From assembly GCA_006538405.1 (NCBI GenBank), contig BJKQ01000017.1:248001-312000 (forward strand): a stretch of 64,000 nt of DNA, written 5' to 3'. The DNA is from Hansfordia pulvinata (taxonomy: Eukaryota; Ascomycota; Sordariomycetes; Xylariales). The notes beneath the pieces are model-generated. The model was not told where the DNA came from. It worked only from the letters and a program-made list of their open reading frames with translations, and did not search any database. The position numbers and the translations under genes are program-made. Shown here one piece after another: positions 12,014-23,878 of the stretch. Position 1 is the first letter of the stretch, and each line of letters starts with the position of its first letter.

Positions 12014-13247
12014 TACGAGTACCTACCTAACCTTACGAGCGCCTCCAGCGACAACCACTACAACGACCCGACGACCACGCCGGCGGCTGTACGAGTACTG
12101 CCCGTCGTACTTGCTCGTCGTACCGAGATTGCCTTGCCTTACTATTGTCCTCGCCCTCCCTCCCGACCTGGCCTCGTCTGTCCCGTCCGTGCCCATCCAG
12201 CACTCGGCGCTATTACTCCCATCTCTCTCTCTCTCTCTCCGCCCCCCTGCTCTGCTCTGCTCTGCTCTTGTTTTGCACCTTCCACAGCCCCTCTGGCGCC
12301 TTTCTCCTCCTCTTTGCCATAACACCCCATAATCCATACCTAATAACTAGTACGCCCCTGCGCCATCATCGCGAAAGAAGGGTCCTCTCAGCGTTTCACT
12401 TGCCGCGTCGACGCTCAAGACTCCCGAAACCTGTCCAACCTAACCCGGTAGGCCGCGCCCAGCAAGGAACCAAACGCAAACGAAACAGAAAGAGTCGGAT
12501 CCCAAGGGGCACTGCGAGACAAGGCAAGACAGCCCAAGACAACGAACGCCAACTGAACCACCCCGGTGGACCTTCCATCCACCCTCTACCGACCGAATCT
12601 ACGAGAAAAACGACAGGGCCGCCGACTAAGAAGTGTCAGAAGGAAAGGCCCAAGCCCAAGGGAAAAGAAGAAGAAGAAGAAGAAGAACTGCGACTGCGAC
12701 TGCGACCACGGCTCTCTTCTTCCTCCCTACATCCTCACCATTCCTCTCCTTACCAGCTCTTACGGGCTCGGCACGACACGACACGATCGATTCGACTTCA
12801 TCCGATATCACTGCACAAACCGGCCAGCACGAGACGCTCGAGACGCACTACCCGGCTCGCATTGATTACTTGCCGACCGCCCACCCTCTGCGCCGCCCCT
12901 ACCGCCGCGCTCCGGATCGGGCTGCTACTGGCACTGGCATTGGCTCGCCTCAGACACTCGACGCCCGGCCGTCTCCACGCCCACCTTTGCACTCAGTAGC
13001 CCCCCCAACCACCTGCGGCCCAAGACACGCCCTCCCGGCGCCCTATTCGATCTCGTCCAGCCTCCACAGCACAGACTGAGACGCCACCTCAAGCTCTATA
13101 CCCGAAAGGCTCTTGCCGTTTTGCAACTTCGTCCTCCCCGGATTTTCTGGCGTAGACCACTGCCAGCGTCGATTCAACCCACCATCACCAACACCACCAC
13201 AGCTCTCAGCCTCGCTTCGCAAAGTCGCTCGCGCGCCAACCGCTTCG

Positions 13248-14189
13248 ATGGGCTCCACGCAATTTGGCAACTTTGAGAACTTCTGTCGCGACTCGACGCT
13301 GCCCGTCTGCAATGTTCTCTCCGGAAATGGCGGCCAGAATGGCGATTGGCAAGGCTGCCAGCTCAAGGGCATCTCCCTCCCAACGACCAGCACCTCGGCA
13401 ACCTCGGTTCCATCCTACTGAGCGGCATCGCCATCCTCCTCACCGGCTTCCTCTTCTTCAAGTCCCAGCAAAAGAAGGCGGCTGTTGGCCGCAGGGAAAT
13501 GCAGCTTTTCCTGATAGGCTACATGGTTATATCTCTGTGCCAGATTTTCACCATTGGCGACTTTCCCCTTAAACCCAGTGTCCGCATTGTATGTTTTGTC
13601 CTCTTTCTAATTCTAATTTGTTCTTCGCTGACATGCGCAGGCTTTCTCCGGTATTCACCTTGGCTTCATCGTCGCTACGACCTGGGTGCTCATGCTGAAT
13701 GCCGTCGTTGGCTACCAAATTATTGATGACGGCACGCCGCTGTCTGTTGGTCTGATGTTCATCTCTGCCGCCGCTCTGCTGATCGGTACTGGCTACATTA
13801 CTCTCGACACGGGCTACAGCTGGACTGGTTACTGGGACGACAGCCACTCGGCACCTTACCGCAACATCGCCCTTTACGTCTTGTACCAGGGTCTGCCGCT
13901 CATCTTCCTCGTCGCCTTCTTCGTCCTCGAGGCTATCTTGGTCCTGCGCATTCTCGGCGAGGTTCGCCCTATGCTGTACCTGGCTGCCGCCACCGTGCTG
14001 TTCGCCCTGGGCCAGATCTTCCAATACGTCATCAGCTCGTACATCTGCAACGGCACCTCGGGTGCTATTGACGGCAACTTCTTCGAGACCTTCTTCACTC
14101 TCACGGCCGTCATTATGGTTTGGGTCTTCTGGTCCAGCATCACCGAGGACGACTGGCCTGTTGCGCCGCCCACGTCGAGCTACCCTTGA
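13248..14189 (+). CDS. Chs7-domain multi-spanning membrane protein
   Basis: Integral membrane protein of the Chs7 family (Pfam 'chitin synthase III catalytic subunit' domain), about 296 residues with roughly seven hydrophobic segments. Yeast Chs7 helps chitin synthase Chs3 leave the ER; this sequence belongs to a filamentous-fungus paralogue group, so a direct chitin-synthase role is inferred only. Seen here: a Cys-containing luminal N-terminus (residues 1-45), the LGNLGSILLSG segment, an AVGRREMQLFL loop, and a C-terminal WVFWSSITEDDWPV motif typical of the group. The intron at 13589-13640 (52 nt, donor GTATGT, branch GCTGAC, acceptor GCGCAG) restores the frame precisely. In exon 1 the frame must move between KGISLP and NDQHLGN at about 13372-13380 (sequence CTCCCTCCCAAC). 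There is no space for an intron, and one missing C would explain it. Exon lengths 341 + 549 plus one base give 297 codons including the stop. Confidence 0.88.
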
Positions 14190-15608
14190 TGTGTCTGAAA
14201 AGCACGAACAAGAAAGAAACCGAAAAAGAAACAAAACAGCACAATCCGGGTTGGATTAGCCCACATATTATACCCTTTGCGGCACCCCCCCCCCCCGGAT
14301 CATTTCTCGTCTCTCATTTTATCTTGGATACGGAGTTGGAGTTTCTGGTTCGACCGTATACCCGTTCATTTTTTGACCCACGTTTATTGGTTTTTGTCCC
14401 TAGCCCTTCACGAGCCACTGCGATGCGACGCCATTTGAGATTATGTCTTTATTTCAAACCGAAGCGGAGAAGCGACGATTGAGACGGCCAGTCTTGGTTT
14501 GCAGCAACCTGGTGGGCCAGTGAAGGATGGATTCCTGCGCCCACCTCTTTCTAATAATGGACCTCACATATACGGAGGGTAGAAGAGGTGGATTTTCGCT
14601 TCATTGGATTGGGACAGTTTGGGGAAAGAAGGGCATGACGAGCAAGCGGGAACGAAGCATGCAAATCGACGTTTGCTACGAAATCGGACGCGACCATGGC
14701 GGGTTAAATCATCTGCATTGCGGAGAACCAGCGCAGGGTGGAGGAGAGGTAGACGAGCGAGCGGGCGGGCGTCACTATGAGCCGTTCAGCGTCAAGAATC
14801 GATCACTGGCCCCGGACTTTGCGGGGTCACGTTTACATTATGGCTTGAGTCTTTCTTGATGATTGTGAACGGCGTGCTACAGTGTCGCGAATTGCTGACT
14901 TGACCAGGTTAACCGCCGGACCAACTCGCGTTCCAGTGACGCTCTGGGTAGCGTCTGAAGTGATCAGACAGGTTGAAGAAATGTCGAAACAGGAACCTCC
15001 GTTGGTGTAGCTACAGCGCGTACCCTCAGTCATGGGCGCCAGACTCGTCCCAGCCATACCGTCCATCTATTGGCTCATTACGGCCTGTCCATCCCCTCGA
15101 GTTGCAGTCACACCAACGCCCAGATAGCCGCCGCCCAGAACCTCTGTTCCAACCCACCCCCACCACGCACCCTGGGAGCCGCAGGAACGGCATATATACC
15201 CTCAACAGAGTAAGGTAGACACCACAAACGACAAGGGTTGGAGGCATTGAATCTTGAAGGAGAAGAAGACACGTCCAGATTCATCGGGGCTATCTATCAT
15301 CACCTCCCATGCGGAAGCGGGCGGGCCGCGATCCGCGTCGGATCAGCTCGGCCTCGTTGGCAACCATACGAGAGGAGGGTGTGTTATCAAGAGAGGGGGG
15401 GGAGGTGGGGGGCTATGGGTTCAGGTATATTCAATTCCACGACCTCAGACGAAAGGCTGAACATCAAAAAGGGATCCGTGGCTGCCGTTCTCCGACGACG
15501 GCGACGACGCCGGATCACCATCTTGCTGCCCCAGCTCCCCCCTTGCCAAGTACCCACTTTCCTCCCTTTCTTTCTTCCTCCTTTTCTTTCTTTCTTGCCT
15601 TCCTTCCT
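14190..15608. other. Convergent intergenic region
   Basis: Lies between the 3' ends of the Chs7-domain gene (+) and the oxidoreductase gene (-). Contains a run of 12 C (14285-14296), a TATATA stretch near 15192 and a long CT-rich tract just beyond the oxidoreductase stop (about 15540-15608). No gene seen. Confidence 0.5.
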
Positions 15609-16909
15609 TCATGACTTGCGGACGCCCTGCTCGTCGAACCGGACGACCTCGCCGGTGGCCAGGGCGTCCTGCAGGGCGCGGCCGATCTCCATGACGCGGA
15701 CGCCCGAGGCGACGTCGACGGGGACGGGCGCGTCGCGGACGATGGAGTCGACGAACTCGTTGGCCTCGGTGGCGAAGGCGTCCTCGAAGCGCTGCCAGTA
15801 CTCGGGCTGGACCTCGTGGCTCAGCCCCCCGTCGCCGCTGAGGACGACGTTGTTGAGGCGCGGGACCACGTTGACCCCGACCTTGCCCCGGGTGCCCGTC
15901 ACCTCGGTGCAGACGTCGTGCCCGTGCGCCTGCGTCCGCGACAGGTAGTAGTAGGCCATCTTGCCGCCCCAGAACTCGACCACGCCGACGGCGTTGTCCA
16001 CGTCGCCGTGCGCGGCCAGCTCCGGGTGGTGCTGCAGCGAGCCCGTGGCCCAGCAGGCCTTGGGCGCCGGGTTCGACAGGAACCACAGCGACAGGTCAAT
16101 GTCGTGGATCGCGCAGTCGACGAAGATGCCCCCGTTGCGCGCCGCGTACCGCACGAAGAAGCCCGTCGTGTCCAGCAGGTCGCACGTGTTGGACCGCACC
16201 ACGAACGGCGACCCGATCTGGTCCTTCTCCAGCACCCGCTCCGCCGCGTCGCGGTACGACGCGTCGAAGCGCCGCGAGAAGCCCGCCATCACCTTCAGCT
16301 CTGGGTGAGCGCGCGCTTGTCGGACGACTTCGTGGATCTGTATGTAGAGCCGGGCCGCAGTGTTTACTCGGGAAGCGTGAGCTGCGCGTTCGTCTGAGAG
16401 GCGGCAATTCTGCAAAGAGGGAAGGGGGGCCATGATTTGGGACGAGGGGTCGGAAGAAGGGCTGTGACGGTTGTCCCTCCCCCTCTCTTGAGCCGGGCTT
16501 AGGTGTGTAGAGCCATTTTACGTACCTCTTCCATCTCGGTGCTCAACGGCTTCTCGCACAGCACGTGTAGCCCCTTCTCGATGGCCTGCAGGGACTGGCT
16601 GGCGTGCACGTCGGTGCTGGTCGAGATCCAGACGGCCTGCAGGCCCGGATGCGCCAGCATCTCGGCGTAGCCCCCGTACACGGTAATGCCGAACTCCTTG
16701 TACTCGTCCGACGCGTTGGCGGCCTCGATCTCGTGCGGCATGTCGCTGCACACGGCCACCACCTCGGCCCGCGGCACCCGGTACAGCAGGTTGTGCACGT
16801 GGCGACGGCCCTGGGAGAGCGAGTGTCAGAGTCGGCGGGCCGTGGGTGACGACGCGGGAAAATTTACCATGCGGCCGAGACCAGCGACAGCGATCTTGAC
16901 GGGGGCCAT
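15609..16909 (-). CDS. Gfo/Idh/MocA oxidoreductase, probable inositol 2-dehydrogenase
   Basis: NAD(P)-dependent sugar/polyol dehydrogenase of 351 residues, most like myo-inositol 2-dehydrogenase (oxidises myo-inositol to scyllo-inosose, cytosol). Three exons, all joined in phase 0: 16868-16909, 16526-16810 and 15609-16337, with donors GTAAAT and GTACGT and acceptors CCCAG and ATACAG. Seen here: Rossmann motif GLGRMGRRH (residues 10-18), the EKPLS motif with the conserved Lys101, KVMAGFSRRFD, and GGIFVDCAIHDIDL with the family's catalytic Asp/His pair at about 183 and 187. Length is normal for the family. The first exon encodes only 14 residues and splits the nucleotide-binding motif. No other inositol-catabolism gene is nearby, so the substrate is inferred from similarity; another polyol or sugar is possible. 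Confidence 0.88.
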
Positions 16910-18133
16910 TTCGTCTGGTGTGATGTAAATGGGGAGCGAGCAAGTTTGTTAAATTGGAGGTAGACGAGATTTTCTTCTGGTTGCTTCTTGTCCTTGATCG
17001 AATTCCAACGTCTCTCGAGCGATCTGGCGGAGGGCAAGCGAAATATATATACCTGCAAAGGGCCACCTCCTCAAGAGGACCCCCTCATGTCATCCCGCGA
17101 CCCCGCGTCCACAGACGTACCTCCAACCGACGACGCACCAAGGCGGCTCCCATCCGCAAAGTTCATCAGGGTCGATGGCCGGCCCTACTCGGGCGATGCC
17201 CGTCCTGAGTCAAACGAGTAAAGTGCTCCCGTGCACCCCACGGGGAACGGCAGAAAATCGCCGGCTCTGGGCCGCCGACTGGCCGAAAGCTATGCCCGGA
17301 AACGAAAAATGAGGCAGGGCACTTCGGGGCATGTGAGAGGAGAGCCAGCCCGGTCGTGACGAGGTCGCTTATGTGGTGGATTCGCAGTCGCCCCCTGCAG
17401 CGTCGTTCCCTCTCTACCCGCTCTTTTTCCGTGCCTTCGCTGTCCGCACAGTCCAAACAGCAAATTCCCGGGCAGAGCCAGCGAAGCTCGTCCCGTCCCG
17501 TCCTCGTTCTTTTATATCCCATATCTATCAGATCGAGAAAGCTTCGGCGAAAGACAGAACAGAGTCGAATACTTGGCGCATCTTCGAAAGGCTCAATTCC
17601 CGTGGATATCTTATGATGGCTGCTGCATTTGGAGCTCTGTTCCGCGGAATTCAGAGAGCTAACCGTGCTGAGAGGTTTCCCGCGGGTTATTTTCACCCGC
17701 GGAAATGGGGGAGACCGACCAATTAGCTGACGTTGTCGAGCGCTGACCCGCCAATCACTGTTGAGACTGCTCATGTGAGTCTCCGCCTACTTGTCCGAGT
17801 CGACTGGTGTTAAAACTGCGTATGCTCTTCACCTACCTGGGGTGCCATGTTGCTCTCATCACCCTTCATCCCGCCCAAACTTGTTGACTGATTGTCTTCA
17901 TTTTCTATCCTTGCTTTCTAACGATAACGAGCTGAGATTATTGATTGAAGACAAAACGATGCAATGCTCCTGGGCTCCTTTTGTGCTCCGGAACCTTGAT
18001 CCTGTTCATGACGAATGCTTGCCGTGACCATTAGCAGACATAGGAATCTTTGGGCATGGCCGCATACGCAGCCTGCGCACCTTGCCCGGCCCAGGCGGGC
18101 AGACGAGCACACATAATGATACACTGGTCTCCC
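16910..18133. other. Promoter region of the oxidoreductase gene and 3' flank of PMT2
   Basis: No gene recognised. The bases next to 16909 form the 5' leader of the oxidoreductase. The rest shows no protein-like frame, apart from short overlapping frames near 17166-17774 that look random. Confidence 0.5.
17040..17053 (-). promoter_or_regulatory. Likely TATA box of the oxidoreductase gene
   Basis: The minus strand reads GGTATATATATTTC, about 130 bases upstream of the start codon at 16909, a usual distance for a fungal TATA element allowing for a short leader. Assigned by position and match only. Confidence 0.5.
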
Positions 18134-20874
18134 CTAGTCCGACATCCTCCACGCGTCGAACCACTTCATGTACTTGTACTGCTGGTTGTTACCCGTCATG
18201 CCCCAGCAGATGGGCATGAAGTAGACGTATAGCCCAATGACGATGCTGTAAAGGAAGCCGTAAATGGCGTACGCAATCGTCTTGGGCGTCTTGCGCAGCA
18301 CAAAGTCCACCAGGAACCCCAGACTCAGGATGGCAAAGTACAGCGCCGGGTAGTAGTGGTGCACATACGTCACGCGAGCCATGATGACAAACGGCAGGTA
18401 GTGCAGGAACCATCCCAGCAGCGGGTACATGCCCGCGTAGTGGATCTGGTCAATGTCGGCCTGCGACAGGTCGTTGAAACCTCGTTGCCATCGGAGCAGG
18501 TACCAGAGCGTCATGACCCCAATCACTGCGAGCGAGGCAGTCGACACCCAGTATACAAACGGGTTGCCGAGCAGGAAGTACTTGACAATGTCGTCGTTCC
18601 AGCCGCACATGCGAAGGCCCACGTTAAGGACCGGCCATTGCCACCACTGAGACGCAAGGTCGTCCTGCTTGTCGGGATCGGGCACAAGCGCATTGTTCGA
18701 GGTCATCATGGCCACGTTGAGGTGGATGAAGTCGTGAAGGAACGGCGATTTATACTTGCCCGGGTCGCCCGGGGGAACTGTATCTTTCGTGTTAGCTGGC
18801 TTCGGTGCACGCTCATTGTCCGTGTCACTCACGCTTCTCGTTAATGTGGCTCTCGACGTTCCAGTGGGTGAAGGTGTCACGAGGGTTGTTTTTCTTATCG
18901 CACGTCACCTCGATCTGCTTGAAACCCCACTGCGGCAGGTTGACGTTTCCGGCGCGAAGGTAGCAGCCCAACACCGGGTGCCTCAGGCGGAACGCCGAGG
19001 TCAGAGTGCGGAGCTTGGACTTGTCGCGAGATGCAACGTCGCGGACCACCTCAATCTTCCAGTGGTCTTTGTCGTCACCAATGGTCAGGTTGCCGTACGA
19101 GGATACCTCCTTCATGGACTTGGTAACAGGGGCCTGGATGTCGTGCGAGTGCAGGTTGCGGCCGGTCTGGGCATGGATTAGACGGATGACACTGCCGTCT
19201 CCGATGAAGCGCGGGTCCGCCTCGGGGTCGAAGTCGGTGTCGAATCGGTTTGGGTAAAACCACCACTCGTTGTTGGCATCCTTGTGGTGGTAGCAGGTGA
19301 CCTGCTGCTGGTTCGATCCCTCGGGGTAGGCTACTTTTGTCAGCTCAAGTTCGTTCCACGGCGAAGACTAGGTGACATACTCTGGACGTGACTGTGGAGG
19401 AGACCGCCGCCGTAGCCCATGTTCTTGATGGTGACTCTGGAGCCAATGGCGACCTCGAGAGGCGAGTTTCTGCCAATTTCGCTGCCCTCCAGATTCGCCT
19501 GGAAGAGGGAGCTCATCTGGGCGTCACCCGGCCCGCTGCGGGTAAGGATGGCAAAGTGCATGGCGAAGGACAGTAGGTAGACAAGGAAGGGGATGACAAT
19601 GAGACCGACAACACGAGCGCTGAAGTGGGCAGCCAGCTCGAGAGGCGGCATCTTGACGTTGCCGAACTTGTTCCACAGATCCTCAATGGTGTAAAGACCA
19701 ACCAAAGCAGTGACGAAAAGGCCGACAAGCTTGATGCTGCAGACGAAACCAAGGCTGAGACCGGTGAGGAAAAGCCACAGGAACCACTCGGGCTCGAAGC
19801 TGTTCTTCTGTTGGTTGTGGAACTTGGCCCAGCAGAAGACAGTGGCGACGGTGCCGAAGAGGAGCATCGAGTCGAGCAGGATAAAGCGGCTGATAGTGGT
19901 GTACGAGTTCTCACACAGCACCATCAGGGTCACGAACCAAACGGCGGGGCGGCGGAGGTTGAGCTCGCGGGCCGTGTAGTAAGCCAAGGGAATGCACAGG
20001 ATTCCCCAGAAGGCGTTGAAGGCGCGCATAAAGGTGTAGTTGAGCTCCTCGGGGTACCGCTCGCCGGACTTGAATTCGAAAGAGCCATTGTAACCAGCCA
20101 GGACGCCCGAGACGCCGACGAGGATCTTGCCGAGGGGCGGGTGGCTATGACTATGTCAGCGCCGTGTAATGAGGGAGAGTCGGGTCGGAACTAACACGTC
20201 GAAGAAGAGTTCGCGCTTGATGTAGTGGGAGCCGAATTTTCCGAAGCTGTATGGTCAGTTGACGAAGACGAGTCGGATCGGGGCAGGGAGGACAAACTGA
20301 GCTTCCTGTGATGGGTCAGTACGTGATGTCGGGCCGTCGCGGTGGAGGAAGGGGGGAGTGTGCTCTCAATCACAGGCTGAAATAACTTACATCCCAGGTA
20401 ACAATGGGGCTGAGACCGATCTTGTAGAGACGGGTGAAGAAGGCCAGAGCGGTGAAAATCAGAGGGGCAATGATGAACTCCCACTCGTCGAGGAAGGCGA
20501 GGAGGCCGGATTGCTGGGGCAGTTGTTAGCTGGCTCTTGGTGCAGGCGCGGGCGGAAGATGGGCGGGTGGCCGAGTGGCATGATAGTCCGTTCAGTCAAG
20601 ACACGCCGGGGGCTGGGAGGGCCATCACCGCAGCGCGCCGCGTTGTCGCCACTGCGACGGGCGGCGGCCAGGTGCGTCGATTGGCCTGGGGCGTCTTGGT
20701 TTTGGGCCAGGGGCGATTGGAAGGGAACCGTACCTGCTTGGTGCCATGGATCTTCTTTTCGTCCAGCTCAGGCTGCACGGGGGTCTGCGGGGAGGCAGCC
20801 GGGACGTTGCGACGGCGAGCAGCATCGCCGGCAGGGTCGGCACCTGAGGCGATGGTGGCCTTGTTGTCGGCCAT
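18134..20874 (-). CDS. PMT2: Protein O-mannosyltransferase, Pmt2 family
   Basis: Dolichyl-phosphate-mannose:protein mannosyltransferase (GT39) of the ER membrane. It starts O-mannosylation of Ser/Thr in secreted and wall proteins, usually as a heterodimer with a Pmt1-type partner. Seven exons give exactly 743 codons: 20734-20874, 20391-20513, 20298-20305, 20196-20246, 19381-20144, 18833-19330 and 18134-18777, all with GT-AG borders. Seen here: a short hydrophilic N-terminus; the WDEAHFGKFGSHY loop with the catalytic Asp88-Glu89; FDVHPPLGK; several membrane spans; [20 protein letters not shown], the start of the MIR-repeat luminal domain, which continues to about residue 520; then further membrane spans, including TYVHHYYPALYF. 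The conserved loops match Pmt2 better than Pmt1 or Pmt4. Exon 3 is only 8 nt, encodes Glu89-Ala and part of His, and is needed for the frame. Confidence 0.95.
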
Positions 20875-23800
20875 GGTGGGTGGGGGGCGGGACTGGACCA
20901 GCAGGGTAGACAAGCGAGGATGAAGAAGATGGGGAAAAGAGGGAAACAAAAGGGGTGGGAGAACGAGAGGCCCGTCGTCGCCGCGGGCTTGAAAGAACGG
21001 AAGTCGCAGGCGCGGTCGCAGTCGCTCGCAGTCGTCGAGGGTTGCGTGGCGTTGTTGCGGTTGCTGTCGCTGTCGCAGCTGCTGGGCGGCCGGTGCTACG
21101 AGTACCGTATTCGTAGGTGCTAACGTCCAGTACCTCCTAAGGTCCACTGCTGGCCAAGGAAAGGGGGAGGGAGGAAGGGGCAGGTCGGTAGGCCAGGTAC
21201 CGGGTTCATCACTCGTAGGCAGGTGCAGGTGGCGAGTACGAGCGGGGACGAAAGGAGACCTTCGGCTCCCAGCGTCACGACTCAGGTGCGAGTCCAGAGC
21301 CGCATCTCTAGCGGGGATTCTGTGTACCTAGGGTGCTGTACTTGAAGTTGTACTCGCTGGCATCGAACAGGTACGAGTCCGCGTCCAAGAGTTGGTCGCG
21401 AATACCTCCACTCCAGGTAGTAGCTCTCGGGCTAGGTCGTGCTGGGGCCTCCACTTTCCAGTGGAAGCTTCCGCGGATCATAGGGGTTCTCGGCTGTGGA
21501 GCGCGCGAGTGCGATACTCGCGCGCTCATGTACCGGAACATCCATCCGCAGGCCTACTGTGCCTCCGGATCTAGATCAGGTACCTACCTACGCACTCCAT
21601 GGTGGGGGCAGCAGCTATCGAAATGGTGAGGCTTCTAATCCGTCTGTTCCGTTTTTCTATCTCCATCTCGAAAGGTCAGCTTTGGATGCTGGTTGATAGC
21701 TGACCGACCATCAACTGCACATTTCTCTGTCCTTGGACCACGTTGTACCTCGAGGATCCGTTCCGGCCGGTCTGAGCAAGTCGGAGAGGACACGCTGGCT
21801 CTCAGAGAGACACTCTGCGCTCCCTCAATCAAGCCACCACATCTCACTGGCACCGGGCGTTCGCCTAACGCCCCTGGGCGGCGCTGGTGGTGACACCTCG
21901 CGCGGCGGCGTGCCGGACATCGAGGCACGCCCAGTCACAGGTGCTTCGTAACACCAAGATCGGGTGCGGTCTCTGAGGCGCGAATCTCCCGGCTCTCAAG
22001 TTGGTTTCCCCAGCCCCAAGAGCTTGAGTGGCAAGAGGATAGTGGTGGCATCTCAACCCCAAGTCTCTGCTACTTGCTAGAGATGCTCTCTGCAAGGCAT
22101 GAAATGGTGGAGGCTAGGTGATCGGGACAAGGTATCGTGCTTGCTGTTGCCAAGCCGCCATCGACTGAGCGCCAGGGTCTGGCATTCAATACGGGCACCC
22201 TCGGACGACGTCTCTTGTATCTGAAAAGGGACGTGAAGAAGGGGGCATGCTGACAAGCCATCATGGCCTGTTGAAGGACCGACCCGCAGAATATAAAGAG
22301 GTGAGGATATACGGGGTTGTGACAGAATCGCGGGGTGACGGATGCTCGTATCCCGGAGAACAGACACCATGGGAAGAATCTGTGCATAGTCGCTGAGTTG
22401 ACACCTGTCTCATACCAGCCGTAAAGACTGGTCATTATTCTTTATTAAAGGCTTCTCTACCTATGTACCTAATGGAAAGAGTACAGTAGGCCCCGCGGGA
22501 CTCGTAAAACTCTCCAGTCTCTTGAGTGAGAACTTGGAACCCCACCATCCATCGATGGCCCGGGCCAGGCCACCGGACTGCCCGTGGGCTGGACTGCACC
22601 GCACAGCGCGCGCGCGGGGCTGAAACGCGGCGAGATGACCAAGGAGCCCCGTCTGTCTCGCTGACGGGTACGAGTACTTGTACGGTTTCTTTGCTCATAC
22701 CTCTAAGTACATACCTAGGTACACACAAGGAGTGAGGCCGCCCCGACTCCCGCCATCAATCGAATGTGGGTACCTACCTGGGCACCTGCATGGAGTGGCC
22801 CGACAGTGCTCTTTGGAGCTACGCGTATGCGCCTATAAAGACTGGAGTACGCGTACGAGTACCTACAATTATTACGGGCCCGGGGCCATTGAGGACTCAC
22901 GATCAAGGGTCTCGGGACGGGGCCAGCAGACGGCAATTTTGATGCAACCTGGCCACTTTCCCATGACGCGACGGCCGTATTCCGGGCGGCCCCCCTCCCC
23001 TCCAGTCCACTCCATCAATGTCCGCGACAGAGTTCGTACCGGTACTTCGCCTCGGCGCCGGCCTGGCACGGCTTCTGCGCCTCGGCTCCCGCTGTCTTTC
23101 TTTCTTGAGCCTCACATTGCCGGGTTCGCTTCGTCACGGGCAGGAACGGTAATACCCGTACTAAAGGTACGCGACTACACGCCATTGAAGAGCAAAAAAA
23201 CATACAACATTGGGGATTCGCTGGTCGTCACCGACCCAACTACTAATCCAACGGTAACAGGCTTGTCTATGGGAGAGCGGACGGGATCCCGAATTTTCCT
23301 GATCCTATGGTCGTATGTGATATGTTGACCAATTCAATCAGCTCATATTACTGAGCAAGATCCGGTGGAGCTTCCCTAGTTAATCCTCTGTCAGCCACGT
23401 TCAGTGCTTCATGTGGCACTGCCCGCCCGATGCTCGTTTATGGTCCGCAAGTGGGATGGCATGCTGGCAACACCGCACCCAGCTCGCACACTCACTAGCC
23501 CAGACTCGAGCCGAAAGATGAAAACAACGCTTGGAAAATCCGTATATACAAAATTTACAGGTCCCCGCCCGAGGAGTGTGCGCGTCAGGGCTTCGTCCGC
23601 AGGCCCAGGGGTTCCAAAGTTGCAAATGTAGACATAGGTGATGATAATGATGATGATGACAGTCGTAGTATCCAGCGAGCACATGCAGATCCTTGGTCAG
23701 CAAAAGAGAAACCCCCGCCCATTCTATATCGCATCGAACTTGCCCTCTAGCTTGTAGCGCTGCCGCCTTCGTTGTTTGCCCATCTATCCTCGGCTAAGGT

Positions 23801-23878
23801 CGATCGTCTATTCCTCCCGCTGGTCCAGCGGCGCATATCTCGCCCCGCTGGCCGGGCTGCTGCTGGCCCCACGGTTGG
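20875..23878. other. Intergenic region between PMT2 and the sugar transporter
   Basis: The first few hundred bases are presumably the PMT2 promoter and leader. The remainder has no convincing gene and contains several TACGAGTAC and GGTACCTA motifs (for example near 21100, 21365, 22670, 22710, 22855). The stretch 23630-23665 is a short GATGAT repeat. Confidence 0.5.

Larger units (their letters stand above)
5276..13247. other. 8-kb gene-poor intergenic region rich in simple repeats
   Basis: No convincing gene on either strand: open frames are short, overlap each other and have no recognisable domains. The region holds the 3' flank of the Mga2-like gene, homopolymer runs (C21 at 7373, G23 at 10748), a GGTGAT minisatellite, CCAA and CAGC repeats, and many TACGAGTAC-type motifs (for example near 9005, 9100, 9405, 9448-9490, 10155, 11215-11260, 11393, 12014, 12090). 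The last kilobase (12150-13247) is rich in C and CT tracts and is probably promoter and 5' leader of the Chs7-domain gene. Confidence 0.5.

Noticed and set aside
12145..12999. 284-residue open frame on the plus strand
   Set aside because: Pyrimidine-rich leader sequence with CT repeats; the translation is Ser/Pro/Arg low-complexity and has no conserved motif.
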